A stretch of 64,000 nt of DNA, from NCBI GenBank assembly GCA_033439255.1, contig CM065880.1:2170001-2234000 (forward strand). The letters run 5' to 3'. The number at the start of each line of letters is the position of its first letter. The stretch's first letter is position 1. This document shows positions 35,391 to 49,942 of this stretch, one piece after another. The notes below the pieces were generated by a model. That model ran no database searches. It saw nothing but the letters and a program-made list of their open reading frames with translations, and had not been told where the DNA came from. The DNA comes from Hericium rajendrae (taxonomy: Eukaryota > Basidiomycota > Agaricomycetes > Russulales > Hericiaceae). Both the position numbers and the translations under genes were made by a program.

Positions 35391-36146
35391 ACCGGATAGT
35401 ACGCACCTTCAGCATTATGGTTCTTCTATTAATTTCGTTCTAGTAATGCATTTTACCTCCAGTCATATGAGTCGCATCTGCGTACGTACCGCATTTATCC
35501 CCCTAGTTCAACCTACAGTATACCGTAATGCCTTCGTGCCATTGTGGCCAACATCTGTATAGCTAACATCTGCACCCAGATTTCGACGCCATTTGTCATT
35601 TTCCCCGTGTTTATTGAGACTAAGGATCCCATGAATAGGTGTTTGTTCTTATGTTGACCAGAGCTTGATCAGGGCCATATGCGCATGACCATGTCTCCCA
35701 TGGCAACTTCGTCTTCGTTGAACATCGTGCGTATTCTAACTTAACCTTTCCTCACCATCGATGAGCAACCTACCTCCGTCGATCGCGTCACGGCGGCCCT
35801 GGCATATCATTACCCAGTGATGTTGCCGCGACACCTCGATCAAAAGCAGCAGAAGACCAATACCGCATTGATGAGGAGCCGCCTCGAGCATGCAGCATAC
35901 GAACGACGGGCCATCTGACCTCAACTTCGCTGCTTCGGGGGGTACTTCGTGATTGCCTCCGAGGAGTCCGAACGCGCGACTGCCGGAACCGTCCTGTTCA
36001 CCGCATCGCATGCAACGCGTCCGCGTGGTCCTGCCCGCGACCCATATGCAGCTTCCATACCAGATGCCGCCGCATATAAATACGCATCCAGCCCTGCAAC
36101 ACGAGACACCCGTCAGTATCGACGGACCATCTCGTACCTCACAGCT
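35391..36146. other. Intergenic, glucoamylase promoter at right end
   Basis: About 0.75 kb without a gene. The last 75 bases contain the TATA box listed separately. Confidence 0.5.
36075..36081 (+). promoter_or_regulatory. TATA box of the second glucoamylase gene
   Basis: TATAAAT about 70 bases upstream of the ATG at 36147. Strong TATA boxes at this distance are typical of regulated secreted-enzyme genes in fungi. Confidence 0.6.
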
Positions 36147-38138
<1,992 letters not shown>

Positions 38139-38564
38139 GGGGTGCAGAACGGCTGTCTTCTGCGTAAGCTGTCGCAAAGGAGACGATCTAGATTCTGGAT
38201 CTGGGCGGGATGGCATGGTTGGGCTGGGATGTCGCATCTAAAATCATAGCATTTTGCAAGGCATTGTTTTCTGCTGTACATAAGTAGTGTCTTTGCTTGT
38301 GTTGTATGTTTATGTCTGGAAGGATTCATCTGCATGACTTTGTTTGACGCGGTGCGGAGGATATGATGGGGATGAACGTGATAGCTCCGCGCGTCTCGAG
38401 TCGGCCTCGGCCGTCAAGCGAGATAAGCGCGCAAGAAGCCGCCTCCGCGTCAGTGCTACCCTACCACAACCATCTCTCCATATCCGCCATCCATTTCTTT
38501 GTCTACCTCGTCCATCGTCCTCGACACACCAAATCCGACTCAGAGACACAGAAAGCGCATCATC
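38139..38564. other. Intergenic, no gene seen
   Basis: Short spacer between two plus-strand genes. It carries the glucoamylase 3' UTR and the promoter of the SYLF gene. Confidence 0.5.
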
Positions 38565-39655
38565 ATGTCGATGCTCGACAAGTTCCGCAAGGGCGCGGCC
38601 AAGGCGGGCACGCAAGCGACCGCATTTCTACACGAGGGCCAACGGCGCGTGGCCACGGGCTCGCAATCCATTGCGCAGGGCTTTTCGCTCCCGGGCGAGG
38701 CGGAGAAGGCGGCGAACATCCTCGCGAGCTTCCTCGGTGTGTGGTATGCCTTTGATCTCTGTGGGCAGAGAGCCTGATACTTCTGTCAGCGGACCCTGAC
38801 CGTCCGGAGTCGGCGCTGAATTCGATACCGAAGGCGGTCTTGCAGCGCGCAAGGGGTGAGTGGCTCCGCCTTTCTGTGAGGCGTCGTGCTGATCTAGGAC
38901 CGGAATGCGTCGCGCTGCATTCGCGCGCTTCATATCATCTCTCCGCATGCATGCACCCATCTCCGCTGCCGCCCCATCGTGCCCCTTACTCCGGTGCGCA
39001 GGCCTCGCGATCTTCCAGGTGCTCAAGGCGGGCTTCGTGTTCTCCGGCAAGGCGGGGAGCGGCATCGTGCTCGCGCGGCTGCCGGACGGCTCGTGGAGCG
39101 CGCCGTCGTGCATCGCGACGGGCGGCGTCGGGTGGGGCCTGCAGATCGGCGCGGACATCACGGACTTTGTCGTCGTGCTCAACAGCGAGGACGCCGTGCG
39201 CGCGTTCTCGATGGGCGGGAACGTCACCATCGGCGGCAACATCAGCGCCGCCGCGGGCCCGATCGGCACGGGCGGGAGCGTGCAGGCGAGCCTCGCGCAC
39301 CCCGCGCCCATGTTCGCGTACTCCAAGTCGAAGGGTGCGTGGTCTGTGTGGTGCGTGGTGTGATGTGAGGCTGATGTGCGATGCAGGGCTGTACGCGGGC
39401 CTCTCGCTGGAGGGCACCGCGCTCATCGAGCGCAAGGACGCGAACCGCGACTTTTACGGCTCCGCGATCCCCGTGCGCGATATTCTCTCGGGACGCGTGC
39501 CGCCGCCCGAGGTCGCGTCGAAGCTGTATGAGATTATCGAGGCGGCCGAGGGCCTCGACGAGACCGGTCTGCCGCACGAGGCGTACATCCCCACCGAGAC
39601 GGGCGAGCACGTGGAGGTGCATCATGGGCAGACAGTGTTTGATGCGGAGGACTGA
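38565..39655 (+). CDS. SYLF-domain (YSC84/SH3YL1-type) lipid-binding protein, without SH3
   Basis: SYLF proteins bind phosphoinositides and actin at endocytic sites. Exons about 38565-38735, 38791-38856, 39002-39333 and 39386-39655. Start MSMLDKFRKGAAKAGTQATA, amphipathic as in the family's membrane-binding N-terminus. The domain follows: SIPKAVLQRARGLAIFQVLK (across a splice), GFVFSGKAGSGIVLARL, GSWSAPSCIATGGVGWGLQI, TDFVVVLNSEDAVRAFS and NVTIGGNISAAAGPIGTGG. Then YSKSKGLYAGLSLEGTALIE and YGSAIPVRDILSG. The C-terminus is short and acidic (VFDAED) with no SH3 domain, unlike yeast Lsb3/Ysc84. All motifs are in order and the gene looks intact. Confidence 0.88.
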
Positions 39656-39927
39656 GGTGCTATGTGTTTGGAGGAGGTGCTTGTGACTATTTGTTTTCTA
39701 TGTTCCTGTCATTGTCAATTCACTGTATATTTGCTGCGTCTGCTGCCTAGTCCCGGATTTCATTTCCTTTGCTGTAACTTGTAATGCTTCATGAACATGT
39801 CCTGATCGCTCCATGGTATGATCATAAACGCCCAAACACTGTTCACATGGTAGGTATATCTAGCGACAAATACTGTGAATGTAATGCACAAGAATCCAAT
39901 AACGCCATCTATCAAGAAAATCCACCC

Positions 39928-42117
39928 TCAGAAATACTTGTCCCAGAACCCATCCGTCCCGTTCGTATGCGCCGCCCACTGCTGAATGCCCAGAAGCTTC
40001 ATCACGAGCCCATACACCTCGACATTCTGGAACCCGTCCATCACATACGTGTCGTGGGCCGTCGAGTGCCAGCCTTTGTTCGGGCGCGCGAGGCCGAACG
40101 CGCGCCGGGCGTTGCTCTGCTGCACGGCCTTCGCGACGGCGGAGAACGGCCCGTGCGCGACGAACATCGCGTGCATCGGGGACTCGTCGTTGTCGTACCC
40201 GTGGCTGCCTTTGTTCACGCCGACGTCGCCCTCCGCATGCGTCGTGAGCACATAACCGATGTTCGGAACGACATAGATCGGCGCGATGCGCGGGCTGTGT
40301 GCGAAGTGGTACCGCTCGGGCATGGTCTCGGGCGTGTAGACTGCAAACTTCTCCGAGTCGTCGGCGGACGCGTTGAGAAGGATGTCGAGGTAGTGCGAGA
40401 CGTTTGCGGCAGGCTTGAAATGCAGGCCCATCGCTGGCCAGCCTAGTCGGAGCAAGACGGTGAGTAATGGGGATGAAGATACGGAGCTCGGGGCGTACCA
40501 TCCTCGTGCGAGATCTCCGCCCAACCGTCCGCGCCAAGAATATCGTCCATGTAGACCAACTCGGGATGGCTGGTGTCAGTCATGCCGTGGTCGCTGACGA
40601 ACACGATGTCCACGATGTCAGTCAGGTTACGAGTGACCAGGGAGGTGTGCAAATCCTTCGCAAATGTGTCTACGTAGCGAAGCGTGTCCTACGAAAACGT
40701 GTCAGCATCACGGTTATTTGTCGGGTCCCGAATGAATCACTGACATTGACAAGAGCTGAGTATGGTCCAGCGGCATGTCCCGCCTGATCCAACGATGGCT
40801 CGTAGGCTACATGAGAAGCGATTCAGACTACGGATACATCATAGATGGGTGTCGCGTTACTTACCCATAATGAGTTGAGGGCGCTTCTCCAATGGTAAAT
40901 CAATCCACTCCATGATCTGGTCCAGCTTCTCTTGGAGAGGAACCTTGTCCTAAAGGCCTCCGATATTAGAGTCTGGCTGTTACACATACATCAGAATGCA
41001 TACCTTCCATGGTACGAAGTAACTTGGCTCTGCGCCTGACGACGTCTTCGGTGGACCAGGCCTGACAAGCGCAAGCGCGTTAAGGCGACGCCAACAGCTG
41101 TTTGAATAAAAAAAGCATACCACATAAGGTTCGCATTAATCACGCCAGCCTTATTTGCTGTCTCCCACATCTGTCCGACACAATTCAGTTGGACCCGTTC
41201 ACATGTCGGCCAACATTGTGATGCAGTACTTACTGGCTCGCCGAACCACCAGTGAGGCTTCCAGCATATTGCCTCGCGGTTGTAATGGAACTCAGAATCT
41301 GTCTCCGCGTCCCAGAAATTCTACAGAAATATGAAAGCGCATGTTCAAATTGATGCCAGGTAGGTATTAATGAAAAACTGACGTTGGCAACGATTCCATG
41401 GGACTCGGCATGTAGGCCAGTCCTGCGTGAAAATAGACTCAGGATTCTGCAACAAGTCCATGCCAGGAAGACTCACATCAACGCCCAGTGATTCCTGATT
41501 AGTAGTAACAAGTCAATGGAAAGACCGACATGAGCATACACTGACACTCACGGGAATGTCAGAGTCTATTTTCATGCTGAGTATTGGCTCATGAATAAGA
41601 TGGATCAACGCACAGGAAAAATAGGCTTCATGTACTTTGCCCGAAGACCCAGCTTGCTGATATCAAGCAAATGAGGCGTGAAGCCTCTGTCTAGATAGTC
41701 CGCGCTGTAGGTTCCACTATATGAGCCACTGTATACCCTACCACGCGAGCAGGCATACCGCAACCCATCAATAGAAACGATCAACACCGTCCGCTTGAAA
41801 TCATGCGTCCCGTTAGACCTCAGCGTCTCGCCCTCGAAATGCATGGCCTTCGCGCGGTCACACGCATCCGAGCGCCTCGTGTCATAGAGATACGTTCCCG
41901 ATGTGATGAGCAGGAAGAGTAGCGCGCCAGCGCCGTATACTAGATATCTCCCCCATGACCTCTTGTGTTCGTAGTCGTAACCTCGGGCAGGCTCCGGCGG
42001 CCCAGGGAGAACCTGCTCGCCTGAAAGCAAGCCTTTGCGCTCCTCGTCCATTGGGACGTCCATGGTTTCGTGGGTAATCGCGGGGAGAGAGTAGTCGTCG
42101 CGTGGCGGGTTGCTCAT
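39928..42117 (-). CDS. Ectonucleotide pyrophosphatase/phosphodiesterase (NPP), type II membrane protein
   Basis: Alkaline-phosphatase-fold enzyme hydrolysing nucleotide phosphodiesters outside the cytosol. N-terminal cytoplasmic part MSNPPRDDYSLPAITHE, then one TM anchor YLVYGAGALLFLLITSGTYL. Catalytic domain: VLIVSIDGLR (metal Asp) joined across a 54-nt intron to ADYLDRGFTPHLLDISKLGL. The nucleophile motif TLTFPNHWALM is assembled from exons of 14 nt (41552-41565) and 18 nt (41477-41494). Then TGLHAESHGIVAN, FHYNREAICWKPHWWFGEP, MAYEPSLDQAGHAAGPYS, FVSDHGMTDTSHPELVYMDD (DHGM metal site) and GSHGYDNDESPMHAMFVAHG. Ends WDKYF. About ten exons. A Helitron begins close to its 5' end, so its promoter region is short. 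Confidence 0.85.
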
Positions 42118-42356
42118 GGCAGCATGAAGGAGGTTGGGATGTCTACGCGGCAGGCTCAAGCGGAGTCTCAGCACACGAGCGGCGGAAGTAGAATGGCTGT
42201 TCCTGGCCTCGTAGAGCCAGGTCTCTCTAGTGTCTCTCTTCACTTTCAACCTGTCGTCACACATTATTAATGTCACGCGTCACATCACACTATGCGTCAT
42301 CTCTCCTCGTGTGCGTAAGTGCACTTCGTCGTTTGTTCTGTCTTAGCTTTTCTGTT

Positions 42357-43335
42357 ATGTCTTTGAAGCGGCCTTGTGAAATAATGTCCGAAGATGGACG
42401 GCATGTTCGTCCGCGTTGCGTTGCTGATGCGTTCTTTAATTCGTATTCTGTGGAAGGACGGGCATATCATGTTGATACAGGAGGGTCGGGCTCCTGTGGG
42501 GACACTTCTTCCGAGCCTGCTATTGCTTCTGCTTCTTCAGGTGCGTGCTTAATTTGCACTTTCCGGCTTGTTACATTGTTTTATTATGTTCCTTAGCTTC
42601 TGTGTCTTCCGTGGATGCTTCGTCGCGTTGCATGCTGTCTGCCGTGTCTGCCACTTCTACGCCCGTTTTACCTGGGCAAGGATGTCGTAATAGTTCTGGT
42701 GTGTTTTTTTGGGGTTCTTCTTTCCGGAACATTTTTCTTTTTGTTGATGAAATGATTTAGGTCATTTAGCGCAGTCTTCTGACCGCGGTAATGCGTCGTC
42801 ATCGGCTGGTGCTTTATCAACTGAAGATGCGAGAGGGGATTCGTCCTCTTTTGCGTCTTCATCGGCCGTCGTGGCAAAACAGTCGTCAGACTTTCCTCAG
42901 GCCATGGACATGGACATAATTGATCATGGACATAATACGAACATGGACAAATTTAAGGATAAAAGACATTCTCGCTTAACTTCGACTGGTTTGCGTTTGA
43001 CATCTGGCAATTTGGATCCTTCTTCGGTGACATACGGATTGACCCGAGAATATGTTGCTGCTGAATGTGACCGTCGATCGTCAGTCTCTGTCGCAGAATT
43101 GAACCAATGGTTCAAACATGTGCGTTGCGCATCTTCTATGGAAGCATTGTTGCCGTTTTCGACGACTTTGAGAGCCTCTCATATTTTTATCAGGGATCCC
43201 GATTTTCAGATGCTTCTTAGTTGTTTTCAGCATTGGTCAAAGGCTGATCTGAAAAGTATTGCCAAGGCACATGGAGAGCATGTATCTCATAAGATGAATA
43301 AATTGGCTATTGAAGGCATGCTGTCGAAACATTGA
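42357..43335 (+). CDS. Helitron N-terminal ORF, function unknown
   Basis: Start MSLKRPCEIMSEDGRHVRPR. Introns at 42541-42596 and 42699-42760 join in frame. The protein is Ser-rich, with a structured end: SVSVAELNQWFKHVRC, SHIFIRDPDFQMLLSCFQHW and KADLKSIAKAHGEHVSHKMN, then stop. It sits directly before the Rep frame, with a GTCAGT...TTTTAG intron-like segment between them at about 43338-43383. It may be an upstream exon of the Rep protein whose last codons are lost, or a separate accessory protein. Confidence 0.55.
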
Positions 43336-43382
43336 TGTCAGTCTTATTGTTCATATATTACATATCTCTTTCAAGTTTTAGT

Positions 43383-45810
43383 CTGCGAAAGAACTGTCCG
43401 GCGAAAGGCTACCAGGACTGAACCTTTACCTCGTGTTCAGAATAACCACACTACTTCCTATCCGTATCCGTATAATGATCCCGATCCAACGCCTTTCCCT
43501 ATATTTTGCACAGAAGAGCGACGCCATTCTATAATTCGAGCGTTTCAAGATTATATGTTGCCGGAGAATAGAATGGAACATGCCTGTTCTGTCTGTGGAC
43601 GAGGATTTGCTGCTGAGTATATGAATCGTGTACCTGTAGCTAATGTTGCTTTGCAAGTTCTTCGCAATGATGATATCCCGTCGCATTTGTGGCCAGTCGC
43701 GTACGACTTTCGTTTGTACAGTTATGCCTTTCTTGAACCTGCGGGGATGTATGCAACACACCAGCTGGCGGACTTAGACATTTGCAATTCATGCCTGTCG
43801 TCTTTGAAGAATAATATACAGCTGGCGGATGCTATTGCGAATTACCAATATTATGCTCATGATCGTGTTCCAGTAGATGTGCGCGATGCATTCATAGAAG
43901 CATCTATGCATGAGTTGCAGTTAGTTTCCGCATGTCGAGTGACTCAGATTTCGTACACGTACTCGTCTGCTAAGGGAGGAATTCCAAACGCCCCGCAACG
44001 GTACTGTAAAGGAAATGTTGCTATTATTCCCCAAGATGTTGGCAATTTATGTCGATCATTACCTCCGATGCCCGAGGAATTGGAATTTGCCATCTGTGTT
44101 CTTTTCGTAGGAGGAGATACTGTCCCGCGAACTGATAATGTGCGTGAATTGAAACCGGTGCTTGTATCAAAACGGCGGGTCGAGAAATTGATCAGATTTC
44201 TGACGACGCATAACAATTTTTACCGTGATCAGCAGATAGCATTTAGCCAGGCCAACCTAGATCGTCTGTGTGACACGCCTCATTTTTCTGGTGATGTAGG
44301 AGTTACGACCGCCATTGAAATTAGACACATACCTTACGATGATTCATCTTCCTCCGTGATGACTTCTAATTATGTTAATGAGCCGGAAAGACATGACGTC
44401 GACGGACTATCCAACCTTCTGATAGAGGTTATTGGCTTCCCGAATTCCAATTACAGCGCTGTTACTCACCCTTCTATGAAAGGACGCGCTCTTGAGTGGT
44501 GTTTGGATCATAAACCTTTTTTGCAAGTTAGTGGAGGTTCACGCCTATTTCCAGACAGAGACCCTCGTATGCTGACCTTTGTTTTTCCTCATCTAGATCC
44601 ATGGGGTATAGGAGGTTTTTTCAATCCATTACGATGTGGACGACAGAAGATTTCGTTCAAAAGACAGTTGTCGAACTTAATACGCAGGGTGAATGGTCCG
44701 TTCACAACTGACAAAAGCTTAGCATATGTTGGATTCAATGTCATTCAGAAATTGGAAGTGATGTGCAGCTTACAATTTCGGGTTAAAGGTGACTCGTACG
44801 CGGACATGTGCGAGGACATTTCCAGATTGACACCTGCTATAAAAGAGATGAACGAGAAATGGAAAGCTAATGTCAATGCGAAGCCTTCCAATCGACAGGA
44901 AAAAAAGGTACTGCGCCTATTGAATCGCTTGAAAGTTGTCTCAAAGAATCTTCGTGGCTCCTGCGGTTATAAGACAAAAATGCGGAATGAAATACGTGCG
45001 TTGTTGAAAGTTTACGGCTGTCCGGCCTTGTTTGTGACTCTGAACCCGTCTGACATTCACAGTCAGCTTTTATTCTCACTCGCAGGTGGAGATCCCGCTG
45101 AGTTTCTGAATTTGTCAAATTTTGAGCGAGCTAGACATGTCGCCTCTCGTCCAGATGCTGCCGCGAAGTTCTTTGACATCATGATTAATGCTTTTTTAAA
45201 AATCATTGTGCGCTACGGCGATGACGAACCTGGATTGTTTGGAGTCTGTGATGCATATTATGGTACTGTAGAAGCACAAGGTCGAGGCACGTTGCACTGC
45301 CATATGTTACTATGGTTGAAAGGGAATTTAAATCCTCAAGCTTTAAGAAATAGAATGGACGCGGATGGTATCTTCAAAGACTCTATGTTTTCCTGGATAG
45401 AATCGATCGTGAAATGTGAACTACCTGACATGGCTGAAGTCTTGCCACATACCGCGTCTCATCCTGTCTCTCCACCGGCTGATATGTCACAAGATGGATG
45501 TAGAATAGGCGGAGCGCCGTTCATTCCAGATGCTGCTTTCATGGACGATGATAGTAAACGAGCTTTCGAAGATAGTTTCAAGCATTCCGTACGTGATTTG
45601 GCAGAGAAATGTAACTGGCATGTGCATCATGATACGTGTTGGAAACATCTCAAACCCGGTCAACCACGTGACGACGCTCATTGTCGCATGCGCATGGACG
45701 GATCAACGCGTGCTTTAACTGAACTAGACGAAGAGACAAAAAGTATCTTATTGCGTCGCTTACATCCTTGGATAAATTACTTTAATGATGTCGTTTTATT
45801 TCTTATGTGA
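43383..45810 (+). CDS. Helitron Rep (HUH endonuclease) half of RepHel
   Basis: Reading frame open from about 43383; the first ATG is 43555. Zn-finger-like CSVCGRGF and LDICNSCLSSL near the start, then the Helitron-type N domain with FVFPHLDPWGIGGFFNPLR. The HUH nuclease motif is GRGTLHCHMLLWLKGNLNP (the two His flanking Cys). It ends WINYFNDVVLFLM followed by an in-frame TGA at 45808-45810. The next codons continue the same protein family without shift (CNMDIKYIGSGEAAKAL). So the two halves are one RepHel frame with one internal TGA in this copy. Confidence 0.85.
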
Positions 45811-48567
45811 TGCAACATGGATATCAAATACATTGGTTCCGGGGAAGCAGCAAAGGCGCTTGTCTTCTATGTTACGGATTATATAACGAAATCATCTCTG
45901 CCTACCCATCTCAGTCTACAAGCTCTTATCGCAGCTATTCATTCTAATGAACTTAAGTTTGCTCGCGACGAGTCGGATCAGCATACAGTGAAGCGTAGCT
46001 TATTAACTAAAGTTGTTAATTCTATGATGGCTAAGTTGGAACTTTCGCAGCCACAGGTTATGAGTTATATTGTAGGCGGCGGCGAGCGCTATACTAGTCA
46101 TACTTTCGTACCTGTCATGTGGGGAAACATTCTACGATGGGTAACAAACCAACTTGGAGAGCAGACAACCGAGATTGACGACGATGAAGATGAAGATACG
46201 GGCGAAGGAAATGATGCTGACAATAGCACTTCTATTGAGAATGAAACAGGTGACTTGATCGACGAAGATGACGATGACGAAGATGATGAATCTGAAGATG
46301 CAGGAATTATAGACGGAGACTGCATGAATGCTCTCACTTTGACTATTGAGTCGGAAGCAGTCACGGGTTCCTCTTTTTTGCTGGATTATCGCTTTCGCCC
46401 AGAAGCGGAAGAATTTGATAGACTATCTGTCTGGGAACATGCAGCACTCGTTCATAAGCAATCCATTAAATCAGATCATGCTTACGAACATCCCAGCCAT
46501 CGCGGCCGTCGTGCTATGACGTGTGCAAAATTCTCCTCTTCGGATCATCCTATGTTTACTACTCACCACAACCGTCTTCGCACAATTCCTCTTGTACCTG
46601 TTCTACTTGGTCCAACGATCACCCGTGCAGATCGTTCTGCAGAAGAACGTGACAAGTTTTGCTGCGCGATGTTGATTTTGTTTAAGCCTTGGCGTACGGT
46701 TGAAGATCTGAAGAATGTTAATGAGCCCTGGAGTGAAGCGTTCGAGAATTATAACTTTCCTTCTCGATTGCATACAATAATGAACAACATTCATATTGAG
46801 AACGAATGTAAAGATGCCAGAAATACGTATGAGGAGAAAAGACGGGCAGGTTTAGTAGGACCTCTCATTGCCGGTGACAGTGGTGGTGGTCTAGAAGAAA
46901 CTAATTCAGACGATGTCATGCAAATAGCCTTTGAGTGTGATCCTGACCTCGATTGTACTTTGCACGTTGGAGATAGTGAAGACAGAGGTGACATCCTTCA
47001 CGTTGAGGAATGTCCGATTAATGCAGATGACTACAGGATTCAAGATGCTATACGCACCATGGAACGGACTGGTATCATCCCTGCTGATAACTCTCCTACC
47101 GCCTTGCAACGTTCAAGTGATAACTTCCTGGCTGATGGATATAACCTCGACTCGTTGGCAAATTTGACTGACAAACATAAGACCGTGATGGATAATCTGT
47201 TGAAGATGAAACGACCAAAGCCAAAAAAGAAACGAAGGCGTGGTTCACCTAATTATCCAGATCATGATCCTCGTACCACCGTCAGTACCATAGCTGACAG
47301 ACGGGCCCGTGAACGAGAGAAAGGAACTCATAGTCGCGCGCAAACAGTTGAAGAACGCTACACCGCTCTCGAACAAGTCCTACAAAAACAAAATATCATA
47401 GGAAACGATGAGCAGGAGCGAGCAGTTCAAATTATAGTGGAACATTTTGTGGAGAATAAACAAAATCAACTATTGATGTACATCGCCGGCATTGGTGGAA
47501 CGGGAAAAAGTCATTTGATTCGCACTGTGGTTGCATTTTTAAATGAATGTGGGGCTGCGAATGAAATATTGCTTAGTGCTCCTACCGGCAATACTGCAGT
47601 TTTGATTGATGGTTATACTATACATGCATTGACATATCTCCCGAAGTCTAAATATAAAGTCAACGAAGAAGAATTAGCCAGAATATGGAAGGACGTTCGT
47701 TACTTATTTATTGACGAGGTTTCCATGATTTCGGCTAAATTGTTATCAGATATTTCGACACGAATGGGAATCACACGGGGATGGGCTGAAGGTAGTGCTG
47801 AAGAACCATTTGGAGGAGTGAACATTATCTTTACTGGAGATTTCGGTCAACTGAAACCTCCTCGGTCTTTAAACTTGTTCGACCATACCTTAGTGTCCGC
47901 AATAGACTCTTCGCAAGGTTTAACGGTTTCTGGTCAAGGAGCGTTGCATGGAGTCTTTCTATGGCGGTTGGTCGATACCATGGTCACTTTGCAGAAAAAC
48001 TGGCGGCATGCCGCAGATCCCACTTACTCTGAATTGGTTGCTCGAGCACGAACCGGGACGGCCACCGATCGTACAACTCCCGGATCATTGTCTGACTTTG
48101 ATCTTGTATCATCAAGACTACTTAACTTTCTTCATTCACGTGGAGAACAGATAGACAACTTACAGGGCTGTCCTATTATCGTAGCGGACAAAGTCCTACG
48201 AGATGCTTTAAATTGGCGGCTGGCTATGTCAGATAGTCGGAGACATGCAGAGACTCTCGACAACTATGTTAGCTCTGACAGAAGTACGGGTCAAACAGCA
48301 ACGCTCACAGGAATTCCTGCGTCTAAAGCGCGTCGTCTTCGATCGACTATCACAAAACTATTAGGAAACTTTCCAGCATTTCCGGGTATGCCAGTAATGA
48401 TCACGCAAAATTTAGCTATGTCGCACAAAGTGGTTAACGGATGCCAAGGCGTCATCAAACATGTACAATACTCACTCGACGAAGACAATCAACGTCGGGC
48501 TATTTGCGCCTATGTTCATATCCTGGGATCTGATTTTACTATCCAAGGTCTTGCGAAAGAGGTTGTT
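45811..48567 (+). CDS. Helitron helicase (PIF1) half of RepHel, cut at its 3' end
   Basis: Continues the Rep frame after the TGA. YVTDYITKSSLP carries the two catalytic tyrosines of the rolling-circle nuclease (Y-x3-Y). A long acidic insert (about 46165-46305) is almost all Asp/Glu. The PIF1 helicase follows: Walker A GIGGTGKSHLI, YLFIDEVSMISAKLL (Walker B), TGDFGQLKPP, GMPVMITQNLAMSHKVVNG. The family then needs about 50-100 more residues; here the sequence passes into the retroelement LTR near 48565, and the continuing open frame is not helicase. Confidence 0.87.
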
Positions 48568-49864
48568 TGTCACGGATCGCTCCATTTCTCTCTGCCTTCT
48601 TCTCTGCCATCAAGGCATCGCGTCGGTCATGTGCTCCAGCAGCCCCATCACATGTTCACTTCCTCACATGACCTGGGGCTATCCTTCACCCATGCCCTTG
48701 TTCCCCTTTGGGACATCCTATTGTTCTCCCTCCCATTGTTCTCCTTTTGGCCACCATTGTTCTCACTCTATTGTTCGACCCATTATGGTGTCCATTGTTC
48801 TTTTCCCATTGTCGTCCCAGTACTTATAGGCTCCCTGTCGCTCGCCTATTTCCCTAGATTGTCCATTTCGTCTGTACCGTACTGTACCTCCAATACAGGT
48901 CACTGCGCTGCTAGTCGCTCTCTGCTCCATCTGAGAAAATTCACATGGCTATAGAGCTCTATATAGATTATATAAATGTCATAGGGCCATAGCTATGCCA
49001 CCTATTCTATAGATGGCCATAGAAGGGGGTCATCTATAGAGTGCTATAGAGCTACTTAGGATAGCTATAGAGTGCTATGATAGCTATAGAGCTACAAGAC
49101 ATAGCTATAAAGTTATAAGAGTAGCTATATAGAATATATTCACTATACACATTATGCAGAATATATTTGCTACAGATGTCATGAATGCTCTAGTGGTTAC
49201 AATTAGCTAAGTACTCTACATATTTTTAATAGACTACAATGTTTTAATTGGAATTTATAGTCATACTAGACTTCATATAACTTTATATATATCTACATAT
49301 TGATAAAATAAACCATTTACAAAGATCACACAAAAGATAAAAAAGAGCAAGATATTTTATTGACTAATTACAACATTATAATGCACAACAACATTATATA
49401 ACACAACAAACTAGATATTCAAAAACTCTAAAACAACATGAACATTAGTCAAGATTAATATGAAACACTATAAGACTTACCATTACTACAAAAAAGCGAA
49501 ATTTTCTAGGAAAAAAAGAAGATATTAATATTAGAAGATAACAAAGATAATATATAATAGCTTACCAAACTAACAAAAAAGCGGAAACCTACAAGACAAT
49601 CTGAAGACATTAGTATAAGACATAAGATAGCTGACCTAGTAAGCATACAAAGGTACTGTAACAAGCATGAAAACATTAGCACAAGACATAAGAGCCTAAG
49701 AATGGAAGCTTACCTTGATAAAGATAGCAACGACAAGCAACAAACAGTGACGAGCAAGCGAGCAATGATGATGAGCAAGCGAGCAACGACGACGAGCAAC
49801 CAAGCGACGACGACGAAGCGTCGACGTGGCAGGACATGGTGGGGATAAAGAGCAAGAGGCAAGG

Positions 49865-49942
49865 CGCGTCGCGCGAGCCTTATATACGAATCCCGGGCGA
49901 AGCCGAGAATCGTGGCTGCCGGGCGTTGCCGAGCGCCGCGTC
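49865..49942. promoter_or_regulatory. Core of element A: probable bidirectional promoter
   Basis: GCGCGTCGCGCGAGCC, then TATATA, then CCCGGGCGAAGCCGAGAATC and a GCCGAGCGCCGCGTCAG end. On the minus strand it reads TATATAAGG, a good TATA box pointing to the microexon arm. This is the best conserved stretch between the copies. Confidence 0.6.

Larger units (their letters stand above)
42340..48567 (+). mobile_element. Helitron, rolling-circle DNA transposon, 3' end displaced by a retroelement
   Basis: Autonomous-type Helitron with an N-terminal ORF, a Rep domain and a PIF1-type helicase. Base composition and codons are markedly more AT rich than the host genes to the left. The exact 5' terminus is not fixed; TCTCTAGTGTC at 42224 is a weak candidate. 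The helicase sequence stops at about 48565, where the LTR of a Ty3/gypsy element begins. The Helitron 3' end (CTRR with hairpin) is not in the window. Insertion order is clear: Helitron first, retroelement second. Confidence 0.85.

Noticed and set aside
41552-41640. NPP lacking its threonine nucleophile (reading SDIPNH with a 37-nt intron)
   Set aside because: That splice gives a stop in phase. Using the next AG gives a 48-nt intron and the family motif TLTFPNH.
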